From contig QCBU01000003.1 in assembly GCA_003281505.1 (NCBI GenBank), positions 1-64,000 on the forward strand: a DNA stretch of 64,000 bases. Reading direction: 5' to 3'. Source of the stretch: Prochlorococcus sp. AG-347-J14. GTDB lineage: Bacteria > Cyanobacteriota > Cyanobacteriia > PCC-6307 > Cyanobiaceae. The stretch's first letter is position 1; every line of letters starts with the position of its first letter. The notes beneath the pieces were generated by a model. The model made no database searches, was not told the origin of the DNA, and saw only the letters and a list, made by a program, of their open reading frames with translations. Below, one piece after another: positions 1 through 8,163 of this stretch. Position numbers and translations under genes: made by a program.

Positions 1-535
1 CAAGCAATCTTGCGGCAACACTCAAAATCCCGCTACCGCTCCCAATATCTAATACCTTTTTATCTGAAAATAAAATATTCTCCATTTTTTCCAAGCAAAG
101 ATAAGTTGAAGGATGACTTCCTGTACCAAAAGCTGCTCCAGGATCAATTTTTATGATTTGTTTTTCTTTAAATTTTTCATCTAGATTTATCCAACAAGGC
201 AATATTAAAAAATTATTTCCTACTAATTCAGGCGCCCAATATTTCTTCCAACTTGTTAACCAATCCTCCTCTTTAATAATACTCCAGTCAAAAAATTTAT
301 TCTTAGGGGCATTAATGTTTAGAAGTTTGCTAATTATTTTTTCAAACCCACACCTAGAACTCTCGCCCCAATCATCGACTGGAAGCCATATGTTAATTTC
401 TTTTTTATTTTCTTTTTTAATTAAATATTCAAATGAAAAACTAAATATTCCTAGCTCATTTAATTTCCAAATAATAATTTCTTCAGAATCACTATCTATC
501 AGAAAAGTTAGTTTATACCAATCTTTAGTTTCCAT
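1..535 (-). CDS. prmA: ribosomal protein L11 methyltransferase, partial (C-terminus outside window)
   Basis: PrmA transfers methyl groups from S-adenosylmethionine to ribosomal protein L11 in the cytoplasm. The visible ~178 N-terminal residues start METKDWYKLTF and contain the family block KIDPGAAFGTGSHPST, followed by the SAM-binding motif VLDIGSGSGILS. The frame runs off the left edge, so the C-terminal half of the methyltransferase fold is missing from view. It lies 18 bases downstream of serA on the same strand, so the two are probably co-transcribed. The family is clear from the GTGSH and DIGSGSG motifs. ATG at 535 is the first start giving the normal N-terminus. Confidence 0.93.
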   Translation of the reverse strand, partial: METKDWYKLTFLIDSDSEEIIIWKLNELGIFSFSFEYLIKKENKKEINIWLPVDDWGESSRCGFEKIISKLLNINAPKNKFFDWSIIKEEDWLTSWKKYWAPELVGNNFLILPCWINLDEKFKEKQIIKIDPGAAFGTGSHPSTYLCLEKMENILFSDKKVLDIGSGSGILSVAARLL

Positions 536-553
536 TAACTAGGATAAGTCTCT

Positions 554-2140
554 TTATAAAGTAACAGGATTAGCGTTGGTAATTCCCTCTACTTCAATAA
601 TGGTATCAAGCAATTTATTAGGTATTGGATCATCAATACTTAGAACCATAACAGCTTCTCCTCTTACTATTTTGCGCCCAACTTGCATTGAGGCAATATT
701 TACATTGTTGCTACCTAATAAAGACCCCAGCTTGCCAATAATGCCAGGCATATCTCTATGCCTAGTAACCAACATATATCTGCTTGGTGATACGTTAACT
801 GGGTATTGATCAATACTAATAATTCTTAATTCCCCATCAGCAAAAATGCTTCCCGCTACGCTATGGTCGCCATTATCTCCATAAGTAGTTAATTGAAGCG
901 AACCACTAGCAAATTCAGGTCTTGCCTCATCTTTATTCTCGACTACTGAAATACCTCTTGAATCTGCTTCTAGCGATGCATTCACATAATTAATCCTATC
1001 TCCCAAAGCTTTACTTAAAAGACCTTTAAGACTAGCTATTATTAATGGTTGGGAAGGATGTTGAACAAATTCGCCTTGCAGCTTCACCTCTAGTTTTTGA
1101 ATCTGTCCTCCTGAAAGCTGGCTTATAAGCAGACCCATTGTTTCAGCCAACTGCAAATGAGGTTTTAGACTATCCATAATATCAGGGCTCAAACCTGGAA
1201 TATTTACTGCAGTTCTAGCAGATAAACCAAGCAAAACATCTCTTATTTGTTCTGCAACATCAACAGCTACATTTTCTTGTGCTTCCCGTGTAGATGCTCC
1301 TAAATGTGGGGTAAGTATAAGATTCTTTTCAACCTTCAAAAGTGGTGAATTAGATTCCAAAGGTTCTTTAGAAAAGACATCTATTGCAGCACCTGCAATC
1401 AATGATTGATTTAAAGCTTGTGCCAATGCCTCTTCATCAATTAAGCCTCCTCGAGCACAATTAATTAATTTTGCGCTACTTTTCATACTTTTAAGTACGT
1501 CTATATTTACTAAATTCTCTGTCTCTGGTGTGCGAGGCAAATGCAAAGTTACATAATCAGATTGTTTGAATAAATCCTCTAGTTCAGATAGTTTAACTTG
1601 TATTTGTTGAGCCCTTTCAGTTGAAACAAAGGGATCATATCCGTAAACTTCCATTCCTAATGCATTAGCAACTTTCGCTACATGAGCACCAATTTTGCCT
1701 AAACCTACTACACCTAATTTTTTCTTATAAAGCTCATTCCCAACAAATTTCTTTCTCTCCCACTTACCTGACAAAGTACTACTATTAGCAATTGGAATAT
1801 GTCTAGATAAAGCCAACATCATAGCTATAGTATGTTCAGCAGCAGCTATTGTGTTGCCTCCTGGAGAATTAACAACAAGAACTCCTTTTTGGGTAGCAGC
1901 TTTAACATCGACATTATCAACTCCAACCCCCGCTCTTCCAATAATTCTCAGTTTACTTGAAGAGTTAATAATTTCTTCAGTAACTTGAGTGCCAGAGCGA
2001 ATCATTAAAGCATCATAATCTTGAATAATTAAAGCTAGCTCAGAGTCTGAGATTCCTATTTTCTGATCAACCTGAGCAACTTGTGAAAGAATATCGATTC
2101 CTGTTTGATCAATTGGATCTGTAATGAGAACTTTTGTCAT
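554..2140 (-). CDS. serA: D-3-phosphoglycerate dehydrogenase
   Basis: First enzyme of the phosphorylated serine pathway: oxidises 3-phosphoglycerate to 3-phosphohydroxypyruvate with NAD. 528 residues, the long form. An N-terminal substrate domain is followed by a Rossmann NAD-binding segment (VVGLGKIG near residue 145, then YGYDP). The catalytic region shows INCARGGLIDEEAL and LTPHLGAST, the latter carrying the catalytic His. An intervening domain leads to a C-terminal ACT domain (about 455-528, LVTRHRDMPGIIGKLG), which suggests serine feedback control. Start ATG at 2140. It heads a likely serA-prmA unit; the divergent gene at 2240 shares the 100-bp promoter gap. Confidence 0.97.
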   Translation of the reverse strand: MTKVLITDPIDQTGIDILSQVAQVDQKIGISDSELALIIQDYDALMIRSGTQVTEEIINSSSKLRIIGRAGVGVDNVDVKAATQKGVLVVNSPGGNTIAAAEHTIAMMLALSRHIPIANSSTLSGKWERKKFVGNELYKKKLGVVGLGKIGAHVAKVANALGMEVYGYDPFVSTERAQQIQVKLSELEDLFKQSDYVTLHLPRTPETENLVNIDVLKSMKSSAKLINCARGGLIDEEALAQALNQSLIAGAAIDVFSKEPLESNSPLLKVEKNLILTPHLGASTREAQENVAVDVAEQIRDVLLGLSARTAVNIPGLSPDIMDSLKPHLQLAETMGLLISQLSGGQIQKLEVKLQGEFVQHPSQPLIIASLKGLLSKALGDRINYVNASLEADSRGISVVENKDEARPEFASGSLQLTTYGDNGDHSVAGSIFADGELRIISIDQYPVNVSPSRYMLVTRHRDMPGIIGKLGSLLGSNNVNIASMQVGRKIVRGEAVMVLSIDDPIPNKLLDTIIEVEGITNANPVTL

Positions 2141-2239
2141 TTAAGATTGGTTCTTTAATCTTTTACTTTAACTTAATCTATAGTGTATGTATCTTATTTT
2201 ATTAATTTGAATAACACACAAACATTTGAGGATTAAAAT

Positions 2240-2806
2240 TTGACTAAAAGCATCGTGATATTTGAAGACATTGATAAATGTATCCAACTATTTGAAGTGT
2301 TCAAAGAAAAATCAGTAATGCTCTCTGAAGCTATTTTGATCCCACCAATAAGTGAGAAAATATCATCAGACGAAACAGAATTACTGAATGCGAAAGCAAA
2401 TATCTTATTCAAATCTCAAAATTTTGAAGATATAAGAATCTTAAATCCTAAACTTGATAGAAAGATCAGACAACAAGATATGAGTAGATGGCTAATGCCA
2501 TTTGGGTTTATAGCTGGAATAGCTTTTTCTAATATGACTAATTTATCTACCTTCAGCTTTCTTGGTTTAAATAACATCGGGGAATCATTAATTGGAGGTC
2601 TTTTGGGAATGGGTTCAGGATATTTAGGAAGCATTGTTTCTTCTGCAAGTATCAACATTAATAGAAATAAAGAGTTAAGATCGATAATTAATTTTCATAA
2701 AGAGGGTAAATGGCTTGTTCTACTTGAAAATCAATTTGGAGCTGAATTACCATGGGCTTTGATAAAACAATCAGAAGCAAAAGATATAATTTTTTTAGAA
2801 GGCTAA
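2240..2806 (+). CDS. conserved hypothetical membrane-associated protein (DUF-type, cyanobacterial)
   Basis: 188 residues from a TTG start preceded by a GAGG ribosome-binding site. The N-terminal ~75 residues look soluble and alpha/beta. A Gly/Ala/Ser-rich hydrophobic stretch at about 90-140 (GFIAGIAFSNM, GGLLGMGSGYLGSIVSSA) could form two membrane helices or a glycine-zipper hairpin. The C-terminus (KEGKWLVLLENQ) looks soluble again. The stop codon abuts the ATG of the S4 protein, so the pair is translationally linked. I do not recognise a named family. Confidence 0.85.
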   Translation: MTKSIVIFEDIDKCIQLFEVFKEKSVMLSEAILIPPISEKISSDETELLNAKANILFKSQNFEDIRILNPKLDRKIRQQDMSRWLMPFGFIAGIAFSNMTNLSTFSFLGLNNIGESLIGGLLGMGSGYLGSIVSSASININRNKELRSIINFHKEGKWLVLLENQFGAELPWALIKQSEAKDIIFLEG

Positions 2807-3598
2807 ATGATTGACCTAAAAGAGATCTTATTAAATTCAAACTACAAAAAAGAAACTGAGGAATTAATAAATATTGCTAACTTAGCTTACAAGCACTGGG
2901 AAACTTACTGGACTGGGTTTAATTCAACTTATGTTTGCGAAGAGATTTTAAAAGATTTTGAAAATTTAAATGATTTCAAATTTTTTATTTATGGAGGATT
3001 CTCCTCTTCTCAAAGATCTAGGATAGCTTGCTTTAGAGGAGATAATATTCCTGAAGAGGATGCGCTAAAAAGTAATTTTCCAGCTCAAGGAATAAAAATT
3101 ATAGGAAATTTTTTATTTGATAATGCTTCACAAGACGACTTTAGATCCCTCTTAATTGAAAATGGGGTTAGACAAATAAAAGTTGGAGATATATGGACTA
3201 TTGGCGATAGGGGAGCACAAGGGATAATTGATAATTCAGATATTAAGCATCTAGATGAAAAGATTTTTTATTTAAGAGACGTAAAAGTAAAAGTTAATTT
3301 AGTAGGTATAGATGAATTACAAATTCCTTCTGGAAGATCAAAAAAACTCGTCAATACAGTAGAAGCTTCAACAAGATTAGATGCTATAGCATCAGCTGGC
3401 TTTAGGGTATCACGAACCAAAATCATTGAAAGGATAGAAAATGGAATGCTCAGATTAAATGGAAGCAAAGTTAATAAGCCAACAATTAATCTAAAAATTG
3501 GCGACAAACTAGAACTTGAAAATAAAGGATTTATCGAAATTCTAAATTTAGAAATAACCAAAAGAGAACGATGGAAAGTTAAATTACTTAGAAAATGA
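2807..3598 (+). CDS. photosystem II S4 domain protein (YlmH-like RNA-binding)
   Basis: 263 residues. The N-terminal domain (1-180) matches the YlmH-type fold of cyanobacterial 'photosystem II S4 domain protein'. The C-terminal S4 RNA-binding domain (about 185-245) shows STRLDAIASAGFRVSRTKIIERIENGMLRLNG. Family knowledge links it to RNA or ribosome binding, and in oxygenic phototrophs by name to PSII; its exact substrate is not visible here. The start ATG directly follows the stop of the upstream hypothetical gene. Confidence 0.9.
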   Translation: MIDLKEILLNSNYKKETEELINIANLAYKHWETYWTGFNSTYVCEEILKDFENLNDFKFFIYGGFSSSQRSRIACFRGDNIPEEDALKSNFPAQGIKIIGNFLFDNASQDDFRSLLIENGVRQIKVGDIWTIGDRGAQGIIDNSDIKHLDEKIFYLRDVKVKVNLVGIDELQIPSGRSKKLVNTVEASTRLDAIASAGFRVSRTKIIERIENGMLRLNGSKVNKPTINLKIGDKLELENKGFIEILNLEITKRERWKVKLLRK

Positions 3599-3647
3599 AA
3601 CGCAACCTGCTATTTTCTTATAAGGGGGATTAAAAATTCCTCAATTG

Positions 3648-3719
3648 GGGCGATTAGCTCAGTGGTAGAGCACTACCTCGACACGGTAGTGGCCACTGGT
3701 TCGAATCCAGTATCGCCCA
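3648..3719 (+). tRNA. tRNA-Val (anticodon GAC)
   Basis: A 72-nt cloverleaf without encoded CCA. Acceptor arms GGGCGAT/ATCGCCC pair perfectly, the D arm is GCTC..GAGC, the anticodon stem CTACC/GGTAG, and the T arm ACTGG-TTCGAAT-CCAGT. The anticodon loop reads TCGACAC, giving anticodon GAC for valine codons GUC/GUU. Position 33 is C instead of the nearly universal U. Discriminator base A. It is alone between two plus-strand genes. Confidence 0.95.
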
Positions 3720-3786
3720 TTAAAACTTTTGACGGCCTAGGTTATATCCACAAAAAATAATTTCATTTTTTAGATTATTAAAAAAG

Positions 3787-4404
3787 ATGAAACTTAATCA
3801 AATAATTAATCTACATAAGGGGCTCACTGCATTTGTAGTGGTAGGTCTTATGATTTTTTTTGATAATTTTACGATCGCTCCCTACGTTTATTTAGCTCTG
3901 CATGGTACTTATGGATTACTTTGGCTTCTAAAAGAAAAGATATTCCCAGATCCTTATTTTAAAGAAAAAATCAATTTTTTAACTTCAGTTACTGGTTTTA
4001 TTTTCCTTGGAAGTTACTGGGTAGCTCCCTACATTCTTATCTCATCTCAGAAATCTGTTCCAAATATCGTAATAGCTGCATCTGTATCTATAAATATAAT
4101 TGGTGTATTTCTACACTTTGCTAGTGACGCCCAAAAATATTTTTCTCTTAAATTAAAAAAAGATCTAATTAAAGAAGGATTTTTCAAAAATATAAGGAAT
4201 ACAAATTATCTAGGAGAAATACTAATTTATCTATCATTCGCCATACTTTCAATGAGTTTCATACCATTAGTAATTCTTGCAATATTTTTCTCTATTGTTT
4301 TCCTACCAAGAATGATAAAAAAAGATAAATCGCTCTCAAAATATAATTCATTCGAAGAATACAAAAAGAAAAGTGGTCTTATATTGCCTAAATTAAATGT
4401 CTGA
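3787..4404 (+). CDS. isoprenylcysteine methyltransferase / DUF1295-like integral membrane protein
   Basis: 205 residues with about five hydrophobic helices. The C-terminal part has the signature of the steroid-reductase/ICMT-like superfamily: FFKNIRNTNYLGEILIYLSF (compare the family's 'RhPNYfGE'), then a final helix and a YNSFEEYKKK tail. These proteins use SAM or NADPH to modify lipid-like substrates in the membrane; the substrate cannot be told from sequence. The 3' end overlaps the next gene by 8 bases, so the two are co-translated. Confidence 0.78.
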   Translation: MKLNQIINLHKGLTAFVVVGLMIFFDNFTIAPYVYLALHGTYGLLWLLKEKIFPDPYFKEKINFLTSVTGFIFLGSYWVAPYILISSQKSVPNIVIAASVSINIIGVFLHFASDAQKYFSLKLKKDLIKEGFFKNIRNTNYLGEILIYLSFAILSMSFIPLVILAIFFSIVFLPRMIKKDKSLSKYNSFEEYKKKSGLILPKLNV

Positions 4405-4948
4405 TAACAACTTCCCCAGTTGGAGGCAAGATTTAAAATCTTCTAGAAAAAAAGAGGGCAAATCACCCTCAAATAAATGGATACAGCTTGCAACAGTCAG
4501 CGAAGAAAATGAACCAAGATTAAGAACAGTTGTTTTCAGAGGATGGCATAAAGATAGTTCAATGATTATTTTTACAGATAGAAGAAGTGAAAAGATTGGG
4601 CATTTAAAATTTAACTCTAATGCAGAAATATTATGGTTCTTTTTGAAAACCAAATCACAATATAGATTCAAAGGAAAAATACATGAATTAAGTGATAACA
4701 AAAATTATTGGGATTTATTATCAGAAAAATCAAAATCTTCTTGGTTTTGGGGATCTCCTGGAGAGAAAATAAACCCAAAAGTCCAAACTAATTATGAAAC
4801 ATTATCCAATTTACCCAAGTCAGAAAATTTTGTAGTTCTAAATTTTGAAATCGATTCAGTAGATCTTCTTAAATTAGAACAGCCTGTTCATAAACGATAT
4901 CTTTGGGAAAAGATTAAGAAATGGGAAAAAGTTGAAATTAATCCTTAA
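4397..4948 (+). CDS. pyridoxamine 5'-phosphate oxidase-like FMN-binding protein
   Basis: 183 residues of the Npun_F5749/alr4036-type PPOX flavoproteins. FMN-domain hallmarks: WIQLATVSEENEPRLRTVVFRGW (20-50), IIFTDRRSEKIGHL, then AEILWFFLKTKSQYRFKG, and a C-terminal KRYLWEKIKKWEKVEINP. It may act as an FMN-dependent oxidoreductase or a flavin carrier; it is not the biosynthetic PdxH. It overlaps the preceding ICMT-like gene. Confidence 0.88.
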   Translation: MSDNNFPSWRQDLKSSRKKEGKSPSNKWIQLATVSEENEPRLRTVVFRGWHKDSSMIIFTDRRSEKIGHLKFNSNAEILWFFLKTKSQYRFKGKIHELSDNKNYWDLLSEKSKSSWFWGSPGEKINPKVQTNYETLSNLPKSENFVVLNFEIDSVDLLKLEQPVHKRYLWEKIKKWEKVEINP

Positions 4949-5022
4949 ATATTTCTAAATTGTATATTTAGGTTGAAAAACATATAGTGATCAGTCAGTT
5001 TTAAAAAAGAAGTATTATTCAT

Positions 5023-5196
5023 ATGAATTTCTCAGAAATTCCAGAAAACCCTTTTATTTTTTTATCTTGGGTTACAGCAATTGGGCTATTTATAAGTCTT
5101 TCTGAAGCAACAATTAAGATAAAACTTGAGAAGAGAAACAGTTATCGTAAAAGGTTAGAATTAATAAATAACCTTTATCCTAAAAAGTTAGCTTGA
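5023..5196 (+). CDS. small one-helix membrane protein
   Basis: 57 residues beginning MNFSEIPENPF. One hydrophobic helix (IFLSWVTAIGLFISLSE) is followed by a basic tail (KLEKRNSYRKRLELINNLYPKK). The basic LxxLYPxxK tail resembles that of the 78-residue protein at 15743. The last 9 bases overlap the end of the convergent DoxX gene. Too small for family assignment; codon use and membrane topology look genuine. Confidence 0.6.
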   Translation: MNFSEIPENPFIFLSWVTAIGLFISLSEATIKIKLEKRNSYRKRLELINNLYPKKLA

Positions 5197-5739
5197 AGTA
5201 TCTGAAAGGATGTTCGCTTGCAAAAATTGAAATAAGCCACCTTTACTTGTTTCTTCTTTAACTTCAACTTGATTTGAGGTTTTTGATTTTGTTGAAGGTA
5301 TAATTTCCTCCTCATCTTCTGATTTCAAAATTCTGATAATGACTTCATCTAAGGAGAAATTACCGGGACCTGTTAATGCTATTGAAGTTGCTGAAGCAAA
5401 ATACAAGAGTAGAAGCTCTAGCAAGAAGATATTAAAACCTGAAGTAACAAGTGCATGATATATAGCCACAGAAATTGTTCCGACAATTGCCAAAGCTCCG
5501 AATCTTGTGGCTAAGCCGATGATTAGTAACCAACTACCACCTATTTCTGAGAATGCCGCTATGTATGATAAGAATATTGGGAATGGGAGATGTAATGGTC
5601 TTACAAAAGCATCAGCGAAATTTTCTATATTTGCTAATTTCTCATAACCGTGATGAATAAGAACAGTTCCTGTTATAACTCTAAGAATTAATAAAGCAGT
5701 ATCTTTGCTAAACGACTTGGTAAGAATTGTTGAAAGCAC
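5188..5739 (-). CDS. DoxX family membrane protein
   Basis: 183 residues. The four-helix DoxX core occupies about 10-140: LLILRVITGTVLIHHGYEKLAN, the conserved FSEIGGSWLLIIGLATRFGALAIV, and a third/fourth helix pair ending near ALTGPGNFSLDEV. A charged C-terminal extension follows (EDEEEIIPSTKSKTSNQVEVKEE). DoxX proteins are small integral membrane proteins linked to redox or quinone chemistry; the substrate is unknown here. A second, shorter DoxX gene lies at 31744. Confidence 0.9.
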   Translation of the reverse strand: MLSTILTKSFSKDTALLILRVITGTVLIHHGYEKLANIENFADAFVRPLHLPFPIFLSYIAAFSEIGGSWLLIIGLATRFGALAIVGTISVAIYHALVTSGFNIFLLELLLLYFASATSIALTGPGNFSLDEVIIRILKSEDEEEIIPSTKSKTSNQVEVKEETSKGGLFQFLQANILSDTSS

Positions 5740-5874
5740 TATAAAAAAATATTCCTTAAGTAAAAATAACTAGTCACAGTATCCATCGTGGATTAAAGAG
5801 CAAAAGTCGCAACTAAATAAGTATTTATACTCACTTACCGAAAGGATTATTTTCCGATTAGGAATTCAACTGAG

Positions 5875-7029
5875 TTAAAAATTATTTTTTGAAAAATTTT
5901 CTAATATTCTCTGATTTATTTTTGGAATATTTTCTTTAAATTTAAAAAACCCTTTCTTGGCAAATTTCCAAGCAAATAAATCTTCATCCCTCACAAGATT
6001 AAAAATTTTTTTATGGTGTAAATTTTTAAACTCAGTTATGAAATCATAATTTTCTCCCACTCCAGGATAAATAATGTCTATTTGGTTGGTATTTTTAAAA
6101 GTATTTTCCAGTGAATATGGATCAATCTGTACAACATTATCAAATTGCTCTACAAATTCAGAGACCAAATCTTGTTTAAATTTCAAAACAGATTCAGACA
6201 ATTTAATTTGTCTTTGTTCATTTTTTAAAAGGATAATAAATACTTTCTTATAGCTTGGAAGCAAATTTTTAAGGGTTGCAAGGTGTAGATCATTTTCAAA
6301 CATAATCAGATTATCTGATTTAGGATCCATATCATTTTTATAAATCTCATCTTCAAATGGTATTTGATTAGATTCTTCAAGAAAAATTTGTTGATTACTT
6401 ATTTTTTCTACATTAAACCTATTATTTGAAAACTTTCTGAGGTTTGATGATGAAAAAAGATATTGTTTTCCCTTCGTTTGCAATCCTCCGACCCATCTCC
6501 AGCTAAGGAGATTAGATGAAGCATCTCCATCAAAAAGATATTTAAAGAAAAACTTTGCTCCCAATTGCCATGGGAGGCCTAAATTAAATATCCAAGTACT
6601 CGCAAACCACATTCTTGTATGGTTATGCAAATAGTTGTACTGCTTTAATTCATGGACCCAAGAATTAAAAAAATCTAATTCTGTATTGCCATTAATTGCA
6701 CTTTCATATAGCTCATAATCAAAATCGAGATTGTTGTCTGAAATAAAATTACCCCAAACTTTAGGTCTATTTTCCATCCACCCTTTCCAGTAAACTCTCC
6801 AAAATATTTCTTCAACAAATTTAGTTGAATTTTTGATTTTGTACTTACTTTTAATATCATGGATCAGATCATATTCTGATAATATTCTATGAGTAATGAA
6901 AGGCGATAATTTTGAAACTGAACTTTTGTTATTTGGCCCGAAATCAAAATTTCTTAATTTTGCATAATCATTAATTTTGTATTTCGCAAAATTTTCCCAG
7001 GTATTTTGAGCTTTTAATAAAAATGTCAT
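5875..7029 (-). CDS. cryptochrome/photolyase-like FAD-binding protein with permuted domain order
   Basis: 384 residues. Residues ~20-215 match the C-terminal FAD-binding domain of photolyases and cryptochromes: KLSPFITHRILS, EEIFWRVYWKGW, YLHNHTRMWFASTWIFNLGLPWQLGAKFF, YLFDGDASSNLLSWRWVGGLQTKGKQY. The usual N-terminal alpha/beta antenna domain is absent. Instead residues ~240-370 form an alternating strand-helix segment (NLIMFENDLHLATLKNLLP.., VFIILLKN, NVVQIDPYSLE, IDIIYPGVGE, IFNLVRDEDLFAWKFAKKGFFKFK), which may be a relocated Rossmann-like domain. Light-driven DNA repair or light signalling is plausible. FAD-domain identity is sure; repair activity is not. Confidence 0.85.
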   Translation of the reverse strand: MTFLLKAQNTWENFAKYKINDYAKLRNFDFGPNNKSSVSKLSPFITHRILSEYDLIHDIKSKYKIKNSTKFVEEIFWRVYWKGWMENRPKVWGNFISDNNLDFDYELYESAINGNTELDFFNSWVHELKQYNYLHNHTRMWFASTWIFNLGLPWQLGAKFFFKYLFDGDASSNLLSWRWVGGLQTKGKQYLFSSSNLRKFSNNRFNVEKISNQQIFLEESNQIPFEDEIYKNDMDPKSDNLIMFENDLHLATLKNLLPSYKKVFIILLKNEQRQIKLSESVLKFKQDLVSEFVEQFDNVVQIDPYSLENTFKNTNQIDIIYPGVGENYDFITEFKNLHHKKIFNLVRDEDLFAWKFAKKGFFKFKENIPKINQRILENFSKNNF

Positions 7030-7160
7030 TTTCTCAAAACTTTAAAAAATTTTTTTTTGTATTGATAGAAATTTCAAAAATTTGCCTGCAAATTAATCCT
7101 TAAAATTTTCTATTTCACTTTTGAGTAAATATGTTTGATTGAAGTATTTAATTTAAACGG

Positions 7161-7230
7161 TTGACCAGTACATTTTATACTACTAAATCGCTCTCTGCGT
7201 AGGAGGATATTTAGTGGTCAATTACTTTTT
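7161..7230 (+). ncRNA. candidate structured RNA with exposed SD-like loop
   Basis: Two nested inverted repeats in the gap between divergent genes. TTGACCA (7161-7167) pairs with TGGTCAA (7215-7221), and inside it CTAAAT (7183-7188) pairs with ATTTAG (7209-7214). The 20-nt apical loop contains AGGAGGA, a perfect Shine-Dalgarno sequence, and the structure runs into TTACTTTTT. It could be a small RNA, or a coincidental leader of the gene at 7306. No promoter was identified with confidence. Confidence 0.35.
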
Positions 7231-7305
7231 AGATCTAATTTTAATTTTCAAATCTTTATTTAAATGATTTTTCTAAAAGATTTTTAAATATTTATCAAAA
7301 TTATT

Positions 7306-8055
7306 ATGAATAATTTATTAGTGAGAGATGTTAAGTATTTAGATGAACAATACAGAATAGGTGAAGGCATAATTTCTGATGATGCATTTAAGCAACTTGA
7401 AAAGCTCTTTATTCCTGTTGATCCAGAGCCTAACTATTTTAATCAAAAAAATAATAAACTTTTGCCAAAATTAGCCAAAAAAAACTATAAAGAATTTTTG
7501 GAAAGTTTATTCACAAAAACAAGATTAAGCATTCAACCAAAAATTGATGGCTGTGCTATTGCAATTAGATATAGAGATGGCAAGTTTAATAAAGCTATTA
7601 CAAAAAAAGGATTTGATGTCTCAAGCAAAATTAAACAAATTAAGAATGTCCCCGATTGTATTCCTATCAAACGAGATTTTCAAATTAGAGGTGAACTATA
7701 CGCTACAAACCAAGTTGCCGGCATTTCCCAAAGAATTACAAGAAAATACCTCAATGATAAGAAAGGGATTGGAGAAAGTCTCCGCTTTTGCTGTTTCCAA
7801 ATACTTAATGGAAGACTTAATCAATACGAAACCCTTAACTATCTTAAAAAATGTGGCTTCAGCACCCCTGACAGTTACTTCACAAATCATACAAGCGAAA
7901 TCCAAATATATAAAAAAAATTGGTTAGAGAAAAAAATATTTGCGAAATATCCAACTAATGGGATAGTTATAAAAATAAATAGTAGGAAATTACAATTACT
8001 TAGAGAGAAAAGTTTATCTCAAAATAACGAATGGCAATATGCAATTCAAAAATAA
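7306..8055 (+). CDS. stand-alone NAD-dependent DNA ligase adenylation domain protein
   Basis: 249 residues against ~670 for a full LigA. It retains the adenylation domain: nucleotidyl-lysine motif KIDG (K79-G82), RGE motif at 128-130, and the C-terminal NGIVIKIN motif (218-225) followed by EWQYAIQK. It lacks the OB-fold, zinc, helix-hairpin-helix and BRCT domains needed for nick sealing in LigA. It ends cleanly after the adenylation domain and reads without frameshift, so it looks like a maintained single-domain protein rather than a fresh truncation. A role as accessory ligase or nucleotidyltransferase is possible. Confidence 0.82.
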   Translation: MNNLLVRDVKYLDEQYRIGEGIISDDAFKQLEKLFIPVDPEPNYFNQKNNKLLPKLAKKNYKEFLESLFTKTRLSIQPKIDGCAIAIRYRDGKFNKAITKKGFDVSSKIKQIKNVPDCIPIKRDFQIRGELYATNQVAGISQRITRKYLNDKKGIGESLRFCCFQILNGRLNQYETLNYLKKCGFSTPDSYFTNHTSEIQIYKKNWLEKKIFAKYPTNGIVIKINSRKLQLLREKSLSQNNEWQYAIQK

Positions 8056-8163
8056 TATTAAATAGTACTTTCAATAAGAGCTCACGAAACTGCCTTCCAG
8101 TATTTACAGTGGAAAGATAATTAAATTTTGGTTTAATTCCAAAGCAAATTGCGGGATTACTAA

